Origin: Hyphomicrobiales bacterium
GTDB taxonomy: Bacteria > Pseudomonadota > Alphaproteobacteria > Rhizobiales > Devosiaceae
NCBI GenBank assembly: GCA_026981645.1
Contig: JALSII010000021.1
Span: 1 to 64,000 of the forward strand
Length of the DNA: 64,000 bases
Direction of reading: 5' to 3'
Position numbers and translations under genes: made by a program. Positions within the stretch are counted from its first letter, which is position 1. Each line of letters starts with the position of its first letter. Positions 49,065-58,047 of the stretch are shown piece after piece. The notes under the pieces were generated by a model. The model searched no databases and was not told where the DNA came from. It was given only the letters and a program-made list of their open reading frames with translations.

Positions 49065-49892
49065 ATGAAAGATGCAGCCTGCGCACCACTTTTCAGTGTT
49101 CTCATGGTCACCCATGCCGGAGACCAGCCCGACCATCTGCGTGGCGCGCTGCAAAGTCTGGACGAGCAGACACTGCGTCCGGCTGAAACGATACTGGTCT
49201 GCGCCGGGCCGCTTTCAGACGCTCATAATTCCGCCATTTCCGACTATTCAGACGCACTCCATATCAAACGCATGGACCTGCATCGCAACCGGCCCCTTGG
49301 TTTTTCGCTCAATATCGGGTTGCGCAAGGCTTCCCATGAATGGATCGCACGCATGGACGCCGATGATATTTGCCGTCCCGACAGGTTTGAAAAACAGTTC
49401 AGGTTTATCCGGGAGAACCAGGGTATTTCTGTCCTTGGCTCTGCAGTAGAAGAGTTTGAGGCCGATCCCGCCTCACCTGTTCACAAAAGAAACGTGCCCC
49501 TGACCCACAGCGAAATTGCCAGAAGCGCTTTTTTGCGCACCCCGTTTAATCACATGAGCGTCGTTTACAAAAAGTCCGCGGTTCAAAAAGTTGGCGGCTA
49601 TCGCATGATCCGGGGTTATGAGGATTTTGACCTGTGGACGCGCATGCTGGTCGATGGCGCGCAAATGGCAAATCTGCCCGAGTCGCTGGTCCTGGCGCGT
49701 ATCGGCAATGGGTTTCATCAGCGCCGCGGCGGCTGGACTTACGCAAAATCCGAGTGTTTTGCGCTAAGGACCGCAAACAGGATCAACAAGACCAATCCCT
49801 GGACGGTGCGGCTGAGCATGCCGCCCAGGCTGTTTATGCGTCTGGCACCTGCGGGCGTCCGTGAAAGAATTTATGCGCTGGTCCGTCGCTAA
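49065..49892 (+). CDS. GT2-family glycosyltransferase, short
   Basis: A 275-residue GT2 enzyme, closer to the rhamnosyl/amylovoran-type group than its neighbours: FSVLMVTHAGDQPDHLRGALQS, LGFSLNIGLRKASHEWIARMDADDICRPDRFEKQ with DxD at 98-100, and GYRMIRGYEDFDLWTRML as acceptor helix. A conserved ED motif (YEDFDLW) matches the base residue of the family. The ATG at 49065 is chosen; an in-frame GTG six codons upstream is possible. Next to the FemAB-like gene, overlapping it by one base. Confidence 0.88.
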   Translation: MKDAACAPLFSVLMVTHAGDQPDHLRGALQSLDEQTLRPAETILVCAGPLSDAHNSAISDYSDALHIKRMDLHRNRPLGFSLNIGLRKASHEWIARMDADDICRPDRFEKQFRFIRENQGISVLGSAVEEFEADPASPVHKRNVPLTHSEIARSAFLRTPFNHMSVVYKKSAVQKVGGYRMIRGYEDFDLWTRMLVDGAQMANLPESLVLARIGNGFHQRRGGWTYAKSECFALRTANRINKTNPWTVRLSMPPRLFMRLAPAGVRERIYALVRR

Positions 49893-51043
49893 TGTTGAGC
49901 GCAACCATTCACCCCACCACAGCATCTGTCGATGCGGATATCTGGAATGCGCTGGTGCCCGCTGCCGAAGGCATTCCTGACAATCCTTTTCTGGATCACG
50001 CCTTTTTTCTTGCCCTTGAAGCCTCGGGCAGCGCCATACCTGAAACCGGCTGGCAACCCCAGCACATCGTCCTGTCCCTGGACGACACCCCCGTGGGGCT
50101 GATGCCGCTTTTCCTGAAATCCCACTCCCAAGGGGAATATGTTTTTGACCACGCCTGGGCCGACGCCATCGAACGCGCCGGGGGCCATTACTATCCAAAG
50201 CTGCAGTGCGCTGTGCCTTTCACACCGGTATTGGCACCAAAACTGCTGGTGCCCTCTAATGACCCGGCACTGGAAACAGCGCTTCTTGATACCGCCGAAC
50301 AATTGTGCGAGCGCCTCGGCGCTTCCTCGGTTCATGCCACTTTTGTTGAAGAAGAAGAAGCGGAACTGGCGCAACGCAACCAGTGGCTGGTGCGTCATGA
50401 TACCCAGTTTCATTGGCACAACAGGAATTATCCGGACTTTGACGCCTTTCTTGCCACCCTGTCCTCGCGAAAGCGCAAGGCCCTGAAAAAGGAACGGCAT
50501 CAGGCACTTGCCAGCGGTTTGCGTATTGAATGGTTAAGCGGCAGCGACCTCACAGAAACCCACTGGGATCATTTCTTTGAGTTCTACCAGAACACCGGGG
50601 CCCGCAAATGGGGACAACCCTATCTGAGGCGGGAGTTTTTTTCTCTGATCTCTCAGACCATGGCTGAGCGCATTGTCCTGATGCTGGCCCGCGATGAACA
50701 GGATTATGTGGCCGGCGCCCTCAATCTGCTGGGCAAGAACACCATCTATGGGCGCTATTGGGGCCGTTCGCGCGACATTCCTTTCCTGCACTTTGAGATG
50801 TGCTATTATCAGGCCATCGACTATGCCATTGCCCACAAACTGAGCATTGTGGAGGCTGGAGCGCAGGGGCAGCACAAGCTGGCGCGGGGGTATGTCCCCG
50901 TCATCACGCGCTCCGTTCACTGGATTCAAAATCCATCCCTGCGCCGGGCGATAGCCGGCTATCTGCAGCAGGAGCGTGCAACTGTCGCCCGAGATCAGGA
51001 GTTCTTAGCTGGGTCTGCACCATATAAAGAGGAAAATAAATAA
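49892..51043 (+). CDS. FemAB-like GNAT-fold protein
   Basis: A 383-residue protein of the FemAB_like / peptidoglycan-biosynthesis-recognition type (pfam04339, DUF482), with two GNAT-fold halves. Signs are NPFLDHAFFLALEASG, LPLYLKSHSQGEYVFDHAW (here MPLFLKSHSQGEYVFDHAW), YYPKLQCAVPFTPV, the SSRKRKALKKER basic stretch, GRYWGRSRDIPFLHFEMCYYQAIDYAI and EAGAQGQHKLARGY. Function unproven; it may add an amino acid or acyl group to a cell-wall or lipid acceptor. The ATG overlaps the GT2 stop (TAATG). HIT follows 35 bases on. Confidence 0.82.
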   Translation: MLSATIHPTTASVDADIWNALVPAAEGIPDNPFLDHAFFLALEASGSAIPETGWQPQHIVLSLDDTPVGLMPLFLKSHSQGEYVFDHAWADAIERAGGHYYPKLQCAVPFTPVLAPKLLVPSNDPALETALLDTAEQLCERLGASSVHATFVEEEEAELAQRNQWLVRHDTQFHWHNRNYPDFDAFLATLSSRKRKALKKERHQALASGLRIEWLSGSDLTETHWDHFFEFYQNTGARKWGQPYLRREFFSLISQTMAERIVLMLARDEQDYVAGALNLLGKNTIYGRYWGRSRDIPFLHFEMCYYQAIDYAIAHKLSIVEAGAQGQHKLARGYVPVITRSVHWIQNPSLRRAIAGYLQQERATVARDQEFLAGSAPYKEENK

Positions 51044-51078
51044 CGGGTTTTCATACCATCACGAGGGAAAAAACAACA

Positions 51079-51498
51079 ATGAGCACCTACGACGAGAACA
51101 ACATTTTTGCTAAAATTCTGCGCGGAGAAATTCCCTCCGTCAATATATTTGAAAATGAGCATTGCCTGGCCATCATGGATGCCTTCCCCCAGTCAAAGGG
51201 GCATTGCCTGATTGTACCCAAAGCCCCGTCCCGCAATATTTTTGACGCAGACCCCGCTCAGCTCTCTAAGGTCATCCCTTACGTACAGCAGTTGGCAAAG
51301 GCCGTCCGAACCGCTCTGATGGCCGATGGCATCCGTATTGCCCAGTTCAACGAGCCCTCCGCCGGACAGACCGTTTTTCATCTGCACTGGCACGTTATCC
51401 CTGTCTATGAGGGCACCGAGATGGGCACCCACGCAGCGGAAATGGCCGATACAGGGGAACTCGCAACACTGGCGGAAAAAATCGCCGCCAAACTGTAA
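51079..51498 (+). CDS. HIT family hydrolase
   Basis: A 139-residue histidine-triad protein that splits AMP or nucleoside-monophosphate from small substrates. The HxHxHxx motif is HLHWHVIP (about 96-103), with FDADPAQLSKV and FNEPSAGQTVFHLH ahead. Length and fold are typical of bacterial Hint/Ykl-type enzymes. GAGGG lies upstream of the ATG at about 51063. It converges on clpA. Confidence 0.92.
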   Translation: MSTYDENNIFAKILRGEIPSVNIFENEHCLAIMDAFPQSKGHCLIVPKAPSRNIFDADPAQLSKVIPYVQQLAKAVRTALMADGIRIAQFNEPSAGQTVFHLHWHVIPVYEGTEMGTHAAEMADTGELATLAEKIAAKL

Positions 51499-51512
51499 TA
51501 AGTCCAGAATCC

Positions 51513-53861
51513 CTATTCTTTTGCCTTGGCTCTGGGTTTGCGCTTTCGCCCGGTTTTTGGCCCTGTCAGTGATTTGGGCCGGGCCGGTGTCAAGGGAGAA
51601 GTCACCAGTTCCAGTCGAGCCTCGGCGCCCTCGCCCACCACCGCCACCTTGACGGTGCCGCCACCGGTGAGCGGACCAAAGAGCAATTCGTCCGCCAACG
51701 GTTTTTTGATGTGCTCCTGAATGACGCGGGATAATGGCCGCGCGCCCATAGCCTCATCATAGCCCCGCATGGAAAGCCATTCCGTGGCTTCAGGCGTCAG
51801 GGAAATAGTCACATTGCGTTCTGCAAGCTGGGACTCCAGTTGCAAAACAAATTTTTCAACGATGCGGTGCACGACATCCGAAGGCAGGGGCGCAAAGGAA
51901 ATGATTGCATCCAGCCGATTGCGAAACTCGGGCGAAAACATGCGATTAATGGCTTCCTCATCATCGCCAACCTCGCGTTTGCGTCCAAATCCAATGGGCG
52001 ATTTGGCCAGCTCCGCTGCGCCCGCGTTTGAAGTCATAATCAGAATGACATTGCGGAAATCAACGGTCTTGCCATTGTGATCGGTCAGTTTGCCATGGTC
52101 CATCACCTGTAACAGCACATTGAATATATCGGGGTGCGCCTTTTCAATTTCATCCAGCAGAACAACACAATGTGGTTGCTGATCGACCCCATCGGTTAGC
52201 AGCCCCCCCTGATCGAACCCCACATAGCCCGGAGGTGCACCAATCAGCTTGGAAACCGTATGGCGTTCCATATATTCCGACATATCAAAGCGCAGCAGTT
52301 CAACCCCAAGCGTATCCGAAAGCTGCTTGGCCGCTTCGGTTTTTCCAACCCCGGTGGGTCCGGTAAACAGATAGGATCCGATGGGCTTTTCCGGTTCGCG
52401 AAGACCCGCACGCGCCAATTTTATAGCTGTAGACAAAGCCTCGATTGCCGGATCCTGTCCAAAAACCACCCGCTTGAGGTTGGTCTCCAGATTGGTCAGC
52501 AATTCCACATCTGAACGTGAAACAGACTTGGGAGGAATGCGGGCAATGGTGGCAATGGTCGCCTCAATATCACCAATGGTGATGACTTTTTTGCGCTTGT
52601 CCTCACTCACCAGCATTTGCGCCGCACCGGTTTCATCAATCACGTCTATGGCCTTGTCCGGCAGCTTGCGATCGGTGATGTAGCGCGCTGAAAGTTCCAC
52701 CGATGCCTTGATGGCGTCATCGGTATATTTGACCTTGTGAAATTCCTCAAAATAGGGCTTCAGCCCTTTCATGATATCAACAGCATCAGGCACGCTGGGC
52801 TCAAGAACATCAATTTTCTGAAAACGGCGGACCAGCGCCCTGTCTTTCTCGAAGAACTGGCGATATTCTTTATAAGTCGTTGACCCTATGCAACGAATAG
52901 CCCCTGAAGCCAGAGCTGGTTTCAGCAGGTTTGAGGCATCAAGCGCCCCGCCAGAAGTGGCCCCGGCCCCAATCACGGTATGAATTTCGTCGATGAACAG
53001 GACAATATTGTCGCGCTCTTCCAGCTCTTTCATTACTGCCTTGAGACGTTCCTCAAAGTCGCCCCGATAACGGGTTCCGGCCAGAAGAGTTCCCATGTCA
53101 AGGGAGTGGATTTCAACCTCCAAAAGCACTTCGGGCACTTCTTTTTCAATAATTTTGCGCGCCAGACCTTCGGCAATCGCGGTCTTACCAACCCCTGCGT
53201 CGCCCACATAAAGCGGATTGTTTTTCGAACGGCGGCACAATACCTGAATGGTGCGCGAAAGCTCGGACGCGCGACCGATAAGGGGGTCTATTTTCCCCTC
53301 CTTGGCCTTCTCATTCAGATTGATGCAATAATCTTCAAGGGCTGAGCTTTTTTTCGCCCCATCCTCGTCTTCTCCGATGGAAATGTCATCGGCACCGGAA
53401 ACCTGTCGCCCTTCATTGGGCCCGGACTTGGTAATGCCATGGGCAATGAAATTCACCGCATCGAGTCGGGTCATATCCTGCTGCTCAAGAAAATAGGCGG
53501 CGTGACTTTCGCGTTCATGAAAAATAGCCACCAGCACATTGGCGCTGGTCACCTCATCCCGCCCCGAAGATTGTACATGAATAACCGCCCGCTGAATAAC
53601 CCGTTGAAATGCAGCCGTGGGCCGCGCTTCCTGAGCGCTGGGCACGGTCAGGTTTTCGAGTTCCTCATCAATAAAGGTCTTGAGGTCGGCGCGCAGGCCA
53701 TTGATATCAACATCACAGCCGTTCAGCACCGTCAGCGCTTCGGTGTCCTCGCTTATTGCGAGCAGCAGGTGCTCAAGTGTAGCGAACTCATGATTGCGTT
53801 CCCGGGCCAGATTCATAGCCTGATGCAGAGCTTTTTCTAATCCGCGCGAGAAAGAGGGCAT
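51513..53861 (-). CDS. clpA: ATP-dependent Clp protease ATP-binding subunit ClpA
   Basis: A 782-residue ClpA chaperone that unfolds substrates for ClpP. The Clp N domain (1-140) binds ClpS. Walker A sites are GDAGVGKTAIAEGLA and GPTGVGKTEAAKQL, Walker B is IVLFIDEIHTVIGAG and VVLLDEIEKAHPDI, and the IGF-type ClpP loop is seen as SPIGFGRKRE. An added basic Ser/Pro/Lys C-terminal tail (about 755-782) is longer than in E. coli. AGGA lies seven bases before the ATG. clpS is nine bases upstream. Confidence 0.96.
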   Translation of the reverse strand: MPSFSRGLEKALHQAMNLARERNHEFATLEHLLLAISEDTEALTVLNGCDVDINGLRADLKTFIDEELENLTVPSAQEARPTAAFQRVIQRAVIHVQSSGRDEVTSANVLVAIFHERESHAAYFLEQQDMTRLDAVNFIAHGITKSGPNEGRQVSGADDISIGEDEDGAKKSSALEDYCINLNEKAKEGKIDPLIGRASELSRTIQVLCRRSKNNPLYVGDAGVGKTAIAEGLARKIIEKEVPEVLLEVEIHSLDMGTLLAGTRYRGDFEERLKAVMKELEERDNIVLFIDEIHTVIGAGATSGGALDASNLLKPALASGAIRCIGSTTYKEYRQFFEKDRALVRRFQKIDVLEPSVPDAVDIMKGLKPYFEEFHKVKYTDDAIKASVELSARYITDRKLPDKAIDVIDETGAAQMLVSEDKRKKVITIGDIEATIATIARIPPKSVSRSDVELLTNLETNLKRVVFGQDPAIEALSTAIKLARAGLREPEKPIGSYLFTGPTGVGKTEAAKQLSDTLGVELLRFDMSEYMERHTVSKLIGAPPGYVGFDQGGLLTDGVDQQPHCVVLLDEIEKAHPDIFNVLLQVMDHGKLTDHNGKTVDFRNVILIMTSNAGAAELAKSPIGFGRKREVGDDEEAINRMFSPEFRNRLDAIISFAPLPSDVVHRIVEKFVLQLESQLAERNVTISLTPEATEWLSMRGYDEAMGARPLSRVIQEHIKKPLADELLFGPLTGGGTVKVAVVGEGAEARLELVTSPLTPARPKSLTGPKTGRKRKPRAKAKE

Positions 53862-53870
53862 AATAATATC

Positions 53871-54200
53871 CTACTGTTTTTCCATCACACATTGCAGTGG
53901 ATGTTGGTTTTTTTGTGCAGCGTCCATCACACGCATGACTTTTGTTTCAGCAACCTCAAACGGGTAGACGCCGCATTCCCCTACCCCGCTTTTATGCACA
54001 TGCATCATAATCTTGAAAGCATCCTCAGGCGACTTGGCAAACACTTCCTGCAAAACAGCGATAACAAATTCCATCGGCGTGTAATCATCATTGAGCAGCA
54101 AAACCCTGTACAGACTGGGGCGCTTGGTCTTTGGGCGTACCTTTGTTGCAGTGCCTGTTTCCAGTCCGCCCTGCCCTTCTCCATCATGCTCTCCCTCCAT
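53871..54200 (-). CDS. clpS: ClpS adaptor of ClpA
   Basis: A 109-residue adaptor that binds N-degrons and the ClpA N domain. [31 protein letters not shown], with the NDD and the ClpA-binding [22 protein letters not shown], is standard. Start is uncertain: 54200 (MEGEHDGE) resembles rhizobial ClpS, but an ATG at 54290 or a TTG at 54299 would add 30-33 Arg/Ser-rich residues, and none has a clear RBS. Nine bases before clpA. Confidence 0.92.
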   Translation of the reverse strand: MEGEHDGEGQGGLETGTATKVRPKTKRPSLYRVLLLNDDYTPMEFVIAVLQEVFAKSPEDAFKIMMHVHKSGVGECGVYPFEVAETKVMRVMDAAQKNQHPLQCVMEKQ

Positions 54201-54582
54201 AAGCGGGTGCCCGGCATTGAGGGCTTCTGGTTTGATGAGACTGATATTGGCGCGGCTTTGCCGACATTTTGAAATGTTTTGCTCGTGCATGATTTTCAAT
54301 TTGCCAAGAGATTATGGTCAGTGCGGGAATGTCTGAAACTGGCCATTGTATGTAGGCGATAATTTGTCGGTGTTAAGGGGTACATGTGTCCATTATATGC
54401 CCGTTAACGCATCACTCAACTCCTGACTAAAATTTAAATGGCATTTTACCAAAATGTAACGCCCCCGACTTATTGTGCCGCTCAGCAAATTCGGCAGTGC
54501 GTTTTAGCAAAAGCGCCGAACCGAAAAACAAGAGTACGGGCGGCGTCATTTTGCCCGAGCAGTTGAGTTGGAGTAAGGGCAT
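54201..54582. other. Intergenic between clpS and dac, AT-rich
   Basis: About 280-380 bases without a supported gene, depending on the clpS start. AT-rich runs (ATTTAAATGGCATTTTACC) around 54430 and GTTAACG at 54405 could form promoter elements for the divergent clpS and dac genes. No tRNA or terminator is seen. Confidence 0.4.
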
Positions 54583-56244
54583 TTGTCCCAGCGAGTTTTG
54601 ACAAGCCAAGATGGCGGTTTTTTGCGCCCCGCCTTTATTGGCATTGTTGCATTCATCCTGTTGTGGGGCTTTTTGGGCTCTTCGGTTAGCGCCCAGGTTC
54701 CCCGCTCCTATGCCGGCATCGTGGTCGATGCCAAAACTGGCAACACGCTTTATTCCTATGCTGCGGATTCCCTGCGCTATCCGGCCTCAGTTACCAAGGT
54801 GATGACGCTTTATATCCTGTTTCAGGAACTTGAAGCGGGCCGCCTGACCCTTTCCAGTCGCCTGAACGTTTCCTCGTATGCGGCCTCTGCCATTCCAACC
54901 AAGCTCTATGTGCGTGCAGGCTCGACTATCAAGGTTGAAGATGCAATCAAATCCCTGGTTACTCTTTCAGCCAACGATGTTGCCCGGGTGATTGCAGAAA
55001 ACATCTCCGGCTCCGAGCGCAAGTTCGCCGAACGCATGACCGCCACCGCACGAGCGCTTGGCATGTCGCGCACCACCTATACCAATGCTTCGGGTCTGCC
55101 CAGCACACGACAGGTCACAACGGTGCGCGATCAGGCACGCCTTGGCATGGCGATTTTTCAGCATTTTCCGCAATATTATCATTATTTCCAGCTGCGCAGC
55201 TTCACCTATGCGGGCAAAACCTATGGCAGCCACAACCGGCTTCTGGGCCGCAACGGTGTGGATGGCATCAAAACCGGCTACACACGGGCTTCGGGTTTCA
55301 ACCTGCTGACCGCAGCGCGCAAGAACAACCGCCACGTTGTTGTTGTGGGCTTTGGTTTTTCTTCTGGCAATGCACGCAACGCCAAGGTTGCCGAACTGCT
55401 CAACAAATATATGGGAAGGGCCAGACGCGGCAGCTACTGGGCCCAGGCATCAATTCCCGAAGTGGGCATCACCGGATCAACCAACGTGTTTGCTGTTGCC
55501 TCGAGCCAGCCTGTAACCCCCATGCCCCGCCCGCCCTGGCGTGATGTGGTTCAGCCCGCCCAAATGGATAATCCGGCTCAAGCCGATATTCAGGTTGCGG
55601 GCATAAACCCGGACGAGTTGCCCATTCCGCTGGTGCGCCCGGCCCCACCTTCCGCCCTGCGTGATGATGCTATTGCCCAGCTTGAGGTGGCCGCCATCGC
55701 CCCCCCCACTGAGCTCATCCCCACTCCGGCCGTACAGGCAACAGCAATTGCCGCAGGCGCGATTAACCCCAGTGCACCTGCATCCGTTGACGTAATCGGA
55801 GCGTGGCTCAGCAATAATTTCCGTCTGGGCCCCCGCTCATCTGATGAGGTTCTGCCCAATGCTCCCGCGATGCTGATACCACCAGCTCCCATTGGAAATG
55901 TTGAAAATCAGGCCATTGACCTGATGACCTCAGGCTCCATCGAAGAAGTGCCAAGTGCAACACCTGCACCCTCATCTCCCGCCACAAACAGCCTTTCAGG
56001 GCCCGCCTGGGTCGTCCAGATCGGAGCGCCGCCCAGCGCAGACGGAGCCGAGCTGATGCTTGATAACGCTACCCAGCGTATCTCAAAACTTGCAGATTTC
56101 CGCTCCTATATCGAGCGGTTCGAAAAAACCGGACAGACTTTTTTCCGGGCCCGTTTTGCCGGATTTTCAAATCGGGAAGAAGCCCTCGCCATGTGTGAAC
56201 AAATTCGAGAAAAAGAAATGAGCTGTCTGGCAGTACAAAGCTAA
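54583..56244 (+). CDS. D-alanyl-D-alanine carboxypeptidase with C-terminal SPOR domain
   Basis: A 553-residue penicillin-binding protein of the DacC/PBP5-6 class. A signal/anchor (about 14-35, cleavage near SVSAQ) leads to the peptidase: SxxK as SVTK (69-72), SAN (129-131) and KTG in DGIKTGYTR (about 228-230). It trims pentapeptide stems. After a long Pro/Ala-rich linker (about 300-470) comes a SPOR-like domain (WVVQIGAPPSADGAE...FFRARFAGFSN), which binds denuded glycan at division sites. TTG start at 54583 with GGAGTAAGGG upstream; the next Met is too late. Confidence 0.9.
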   Translation: MSQRVLTSQDGGFLRPAFIGIVAFILLWGFLGSSVSAQVPRSYAGIVVDAKTGNTLYSYAADSLRYPASVTKVMTLYILFQELEAGRLTLSSRLNVSSYAASAIPTKLYVRAGSTIKVEDAIKSLVTLSANDVARVIAENISGSERKFAERMTATARALGMSRTTYTNASGLPSTRQVTTVRDQARLGMAIFQHFPQYYHYFQLRSFTYAGKTYGSHNRLLGRNGVDGIKTGYTRASGFNLLTAARKNNRHVVVVGFGFSSGNARNAKVAELLNKYMGRARRGSYWAQASIPEVGITGSTNVFAVASSQPVTPMPRPPWRDVVQPAQMDNPAQADIQVAGINPDELPIPLVRPAPPSALRDDAIAQLEVAAIAPPTELIPTPAVQATAIAAGAINPSAPASVDVIGAWLSNNFRLGPRSSDEVLPNAPAMLIPPAPIGNVENQAIDLMTSGSIEEVPSATPAPSSPATNSLSGPAWVVQIGAPPSADGAELMLDNATQRISKLADFRSYIERFEKTGQTFFRARFAGFSNREEALAMCEQIREKEMSCLAVQS

Positions 56245-56300
56245 AGGCAGCCAACCCCGGGAAGCGATTTTGGTGCAAAGTTGGTATTGGAGTAGCCCAA

Positions 56301-56576
56301 ATGAACAAAACGACCCCCCTCACGGATCTGGCCAATTTTGTTGGCAGGTCCCAGGTGTCCAGTGAGCAACAAGAGCATTTCTGGCAAGCCTATGGCCTTG
56401 CAGCCGAGCGCACCATGCGCCGCCCTGTTGCTGCCAAGGTAACCGACCTGCTTGGAATGGTAACCACCCTTTCGGCCCGAACCCGTCGCATCGCGGCCCC
56501 TGTTACCATCACCGAGCTCGATGTGTTTTCGCCAAACGGCAATAGAGCCGTGCATTTGATTATGGGCGAAGAATAA
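56301..56576 (+). CDS. Unknown 91-aa protein
   Basis: I do not recognise this 91-residue, probably all-helical soluble protein. It has no signal peptide, one Trp-containing helix (EEHFWQAYGLAAERTMRRP) and the basic VTDLLGMVTTLSARTRRI. A GGAG site lies ten bases before the ATG. It stands between the SPOR carboxypeptidase, 56 bases upstream on the same strand, and the convergent mipZ. The RBS and spacing make it a real gene; function is unknown. Confidence 0.65.
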   Translation: MNKTTPLTDLANFVGRSQVSSEQQEHFWQAYGLAAERTMRRPVAAKVTDLLGMVTTLSARTRRIAAPVTITELDVFSPNGNRAVHLIMGEE

Positions 56577-56599
56577 GAACCCGGCCCTTCATCCTGCCC

Positions 56600-57511
56600 C
56601 TAACTGGTCAACGGGCTCATGTGCTCAAATGTCAGGGGGCCGGAACTCTGGGAGCGCGACCAGGCCTGCCGGGCCTCGTTGCGGCTTTTGGCGCGCTGAC
56701 TGATGGGAAGGTTCAGCGCCCCGACAAGGCTCTTGTATTCCTGCGTGGCCGAAGAACTCGCCAAAGTGGGCGAACCAGCTACCGAATGGTTTTGAATGGG
56801 GTCAAACACCGTCATGCCTATGGGGAACAGCGAGCGGAAGATTACCCTCTCTCCAATTCCCTCGGCAACACGCGCCCCAAGGCGGGTCGCCAATTGGTCA
56901 ATTCCACTCTGCACCAGTCTCATATTGCGTGAGGAAAGCATCGAAATGCGGTTGCGGGCCAGAACCCAGTCGATAGTGCGCCCATCAATCGCCAGACGTT
57001 CCTTGCGCGCCCGCTGTACCAGACGCGCATAGTGGGACAACTCGCGCGGCTCCCCGGTGACAGGGTCGATACGGGCCAGAACATCCAGATCAATCAGGCT
57101 GTCATTAAGCGGCGTAACCAGCGTGTCGGCCAGAGAATGAGAAAGCCGGGTGAGATTTGTATCAAATCCGGGGGTGTCAACAATCAGAAAGTCTACATTG
57201 CCTTCCACCTCGCCTACCGCATGGCGAAACACATCAAACTCAAGGCGATGGTTTTGGGAAACAGAATCCCCGCGAGACAATGGCAGGTGATAATGGGTGG
57301 TCTGGGGCACTTTCAGATCGTGATTTTGCGCCCAGTTTCTTCGGTTCCTGACATATTGGGTCAGGGTTTGCTGGCGTGAATCCACGTCGATGGTGGCAAC
57401 ACTAAAGCCCTCGTAAAGAAGATAAATAGCTAAATGAAACGCTGTAGTTGATTTGCCGGAACCACCCTTTTCATTACCCAATACAATGACGTGCGCACCA
57501 CTTGTGTCCAT
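56600..57511 (-). CDS. mipZ: MipZ, division-plane positioning ATPase
   Basis: A 303-residue ParA-like ATPase. The deviant Walker A is KGGSGKST (15-22), followed by DVDSRQQTLTQYV and the second Asp in FLIVDTPGFD. The DNA-contacting C-terminal region and dimer interface match MipZ rather than ParA or Soj (no N-terminal HTH). MipZ forms a gradient from ParB at the poles and keeps FtsZ at midcell in alphaproteobacteria. The ATG at 57511 follows GGGGAGAG by five bases; the upstream 19 residues to 57568 are unlikely. Confidence 0.93.
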   Translation of the reverse strand: MDTSGAHVIVLGNEKGGSGKSTTAFHLAIYLLYEGFSVATIDVDSRQQTLTQYVRNRRNWAQNHDLKVPQTTHYHLPLSRGDSVSQNHRLEFDVFRHAVGEVEGNVDFLIVDTPGFDTNLTRLSHSLADTLVTPLNDSLIDLDVLARIDPVTGEPRELSHYARLVQRARKERLAIDGRTIDWVLARNRISMLSSRNMRLVQSGIDQLATRLGARVAEGIGERVIFRSLFPIGMTVFDPIQNHSVAGSPTLASSSATQEYKSLVGALNLPISQRAKSRNEARQAWSRSQSSGPLTFEHMSPLTS

Positions 57512-57610
57512 AGCTCTCCCCGCTTTCCACCCCGGGAACAAAGTTATCGCTTCAAGATAAGAAAGCACAAGAGGCTAAATTGAGCATCGGGTTAATTGCT
57601 TAACTTGACA

Positions 57611-58039
57611 TCATATCAGGCCAAGACGGGCCAACTCGTCGGCGATTTGCAGGTCATTTTCAGTGTTCACCCCAAGATCCAGGTCGGCGGGTGCATCTTT
57701 CCCGGGCAGATAGCGCCACCCCTGAAAGGGACGTTTGGGCTGAGGCACAGTGCGCACAATCTGCGTCAACATCTGGATATCGCAACACGATTTCCCGTCC
57801 GCATCCGTGCTTGCCTCCAGACCGACGATGGTTTGGCGGCACTGAATTTTTCCCCGAATAACCCAGTAAAGGGAGCCCTCACCAATAATTTCGCCTCCCC
57901 TTCTGGGCATCATGCGGGTGCGGTGCACATGAATTTCATGATCGAACCCGGCAGAATGCCTCCCCCGTGAAGTCCGACAGGCCTCCAGTTCTTCAACCGA
58001 AGAAATACCAACGCACAATTTTATGAGGTGCAAAGACAT
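57611..58039 (-). CDS. DUF1489 family protein
   Basis: A 142-residue protein of the DUF1489 family, found across alphaproteobacteria near division and repair genes. MSLHLIKLCVGISSVEELE opens it, then HVHRTRMMPRRGGEI, GSLYWVIRGKIQCRQ and RPFQGWRYLPGKDAPADL. No function is known. AGGG lies just ahead of the ATG. It sits nine bases after the GST gene and about 100 before mipZ, so the three are probably one transcript. Confidence 0.85.
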   Translation of the reverse strand: MSLHLIKLCVGISSVEELEACRTSRGRHSAGFDHEIHVHRTRMMPRRGGEIIGEGSLYWVIRGKIQCRQTIVGLEASTDADGKSCCDIQMLTQIVRTVPQPKRPFQGWRYLPGKDAPADLDLGVNTENDLQIADELARLGLI

Positions 58040-58047
58040 GAACTGCC

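Noticed and set aside
45322-51043. Genomic island with mobile element
   Set aside because: No integrase, transposase, tRNA gene or flanking direct repeat is visible at either edge.
57569-57610. CtrA site upstream of mipZ (GTTAAGCAATTAACC)
   Set aside because: The two TTAA half-sites are only four bases apart instead of seven.
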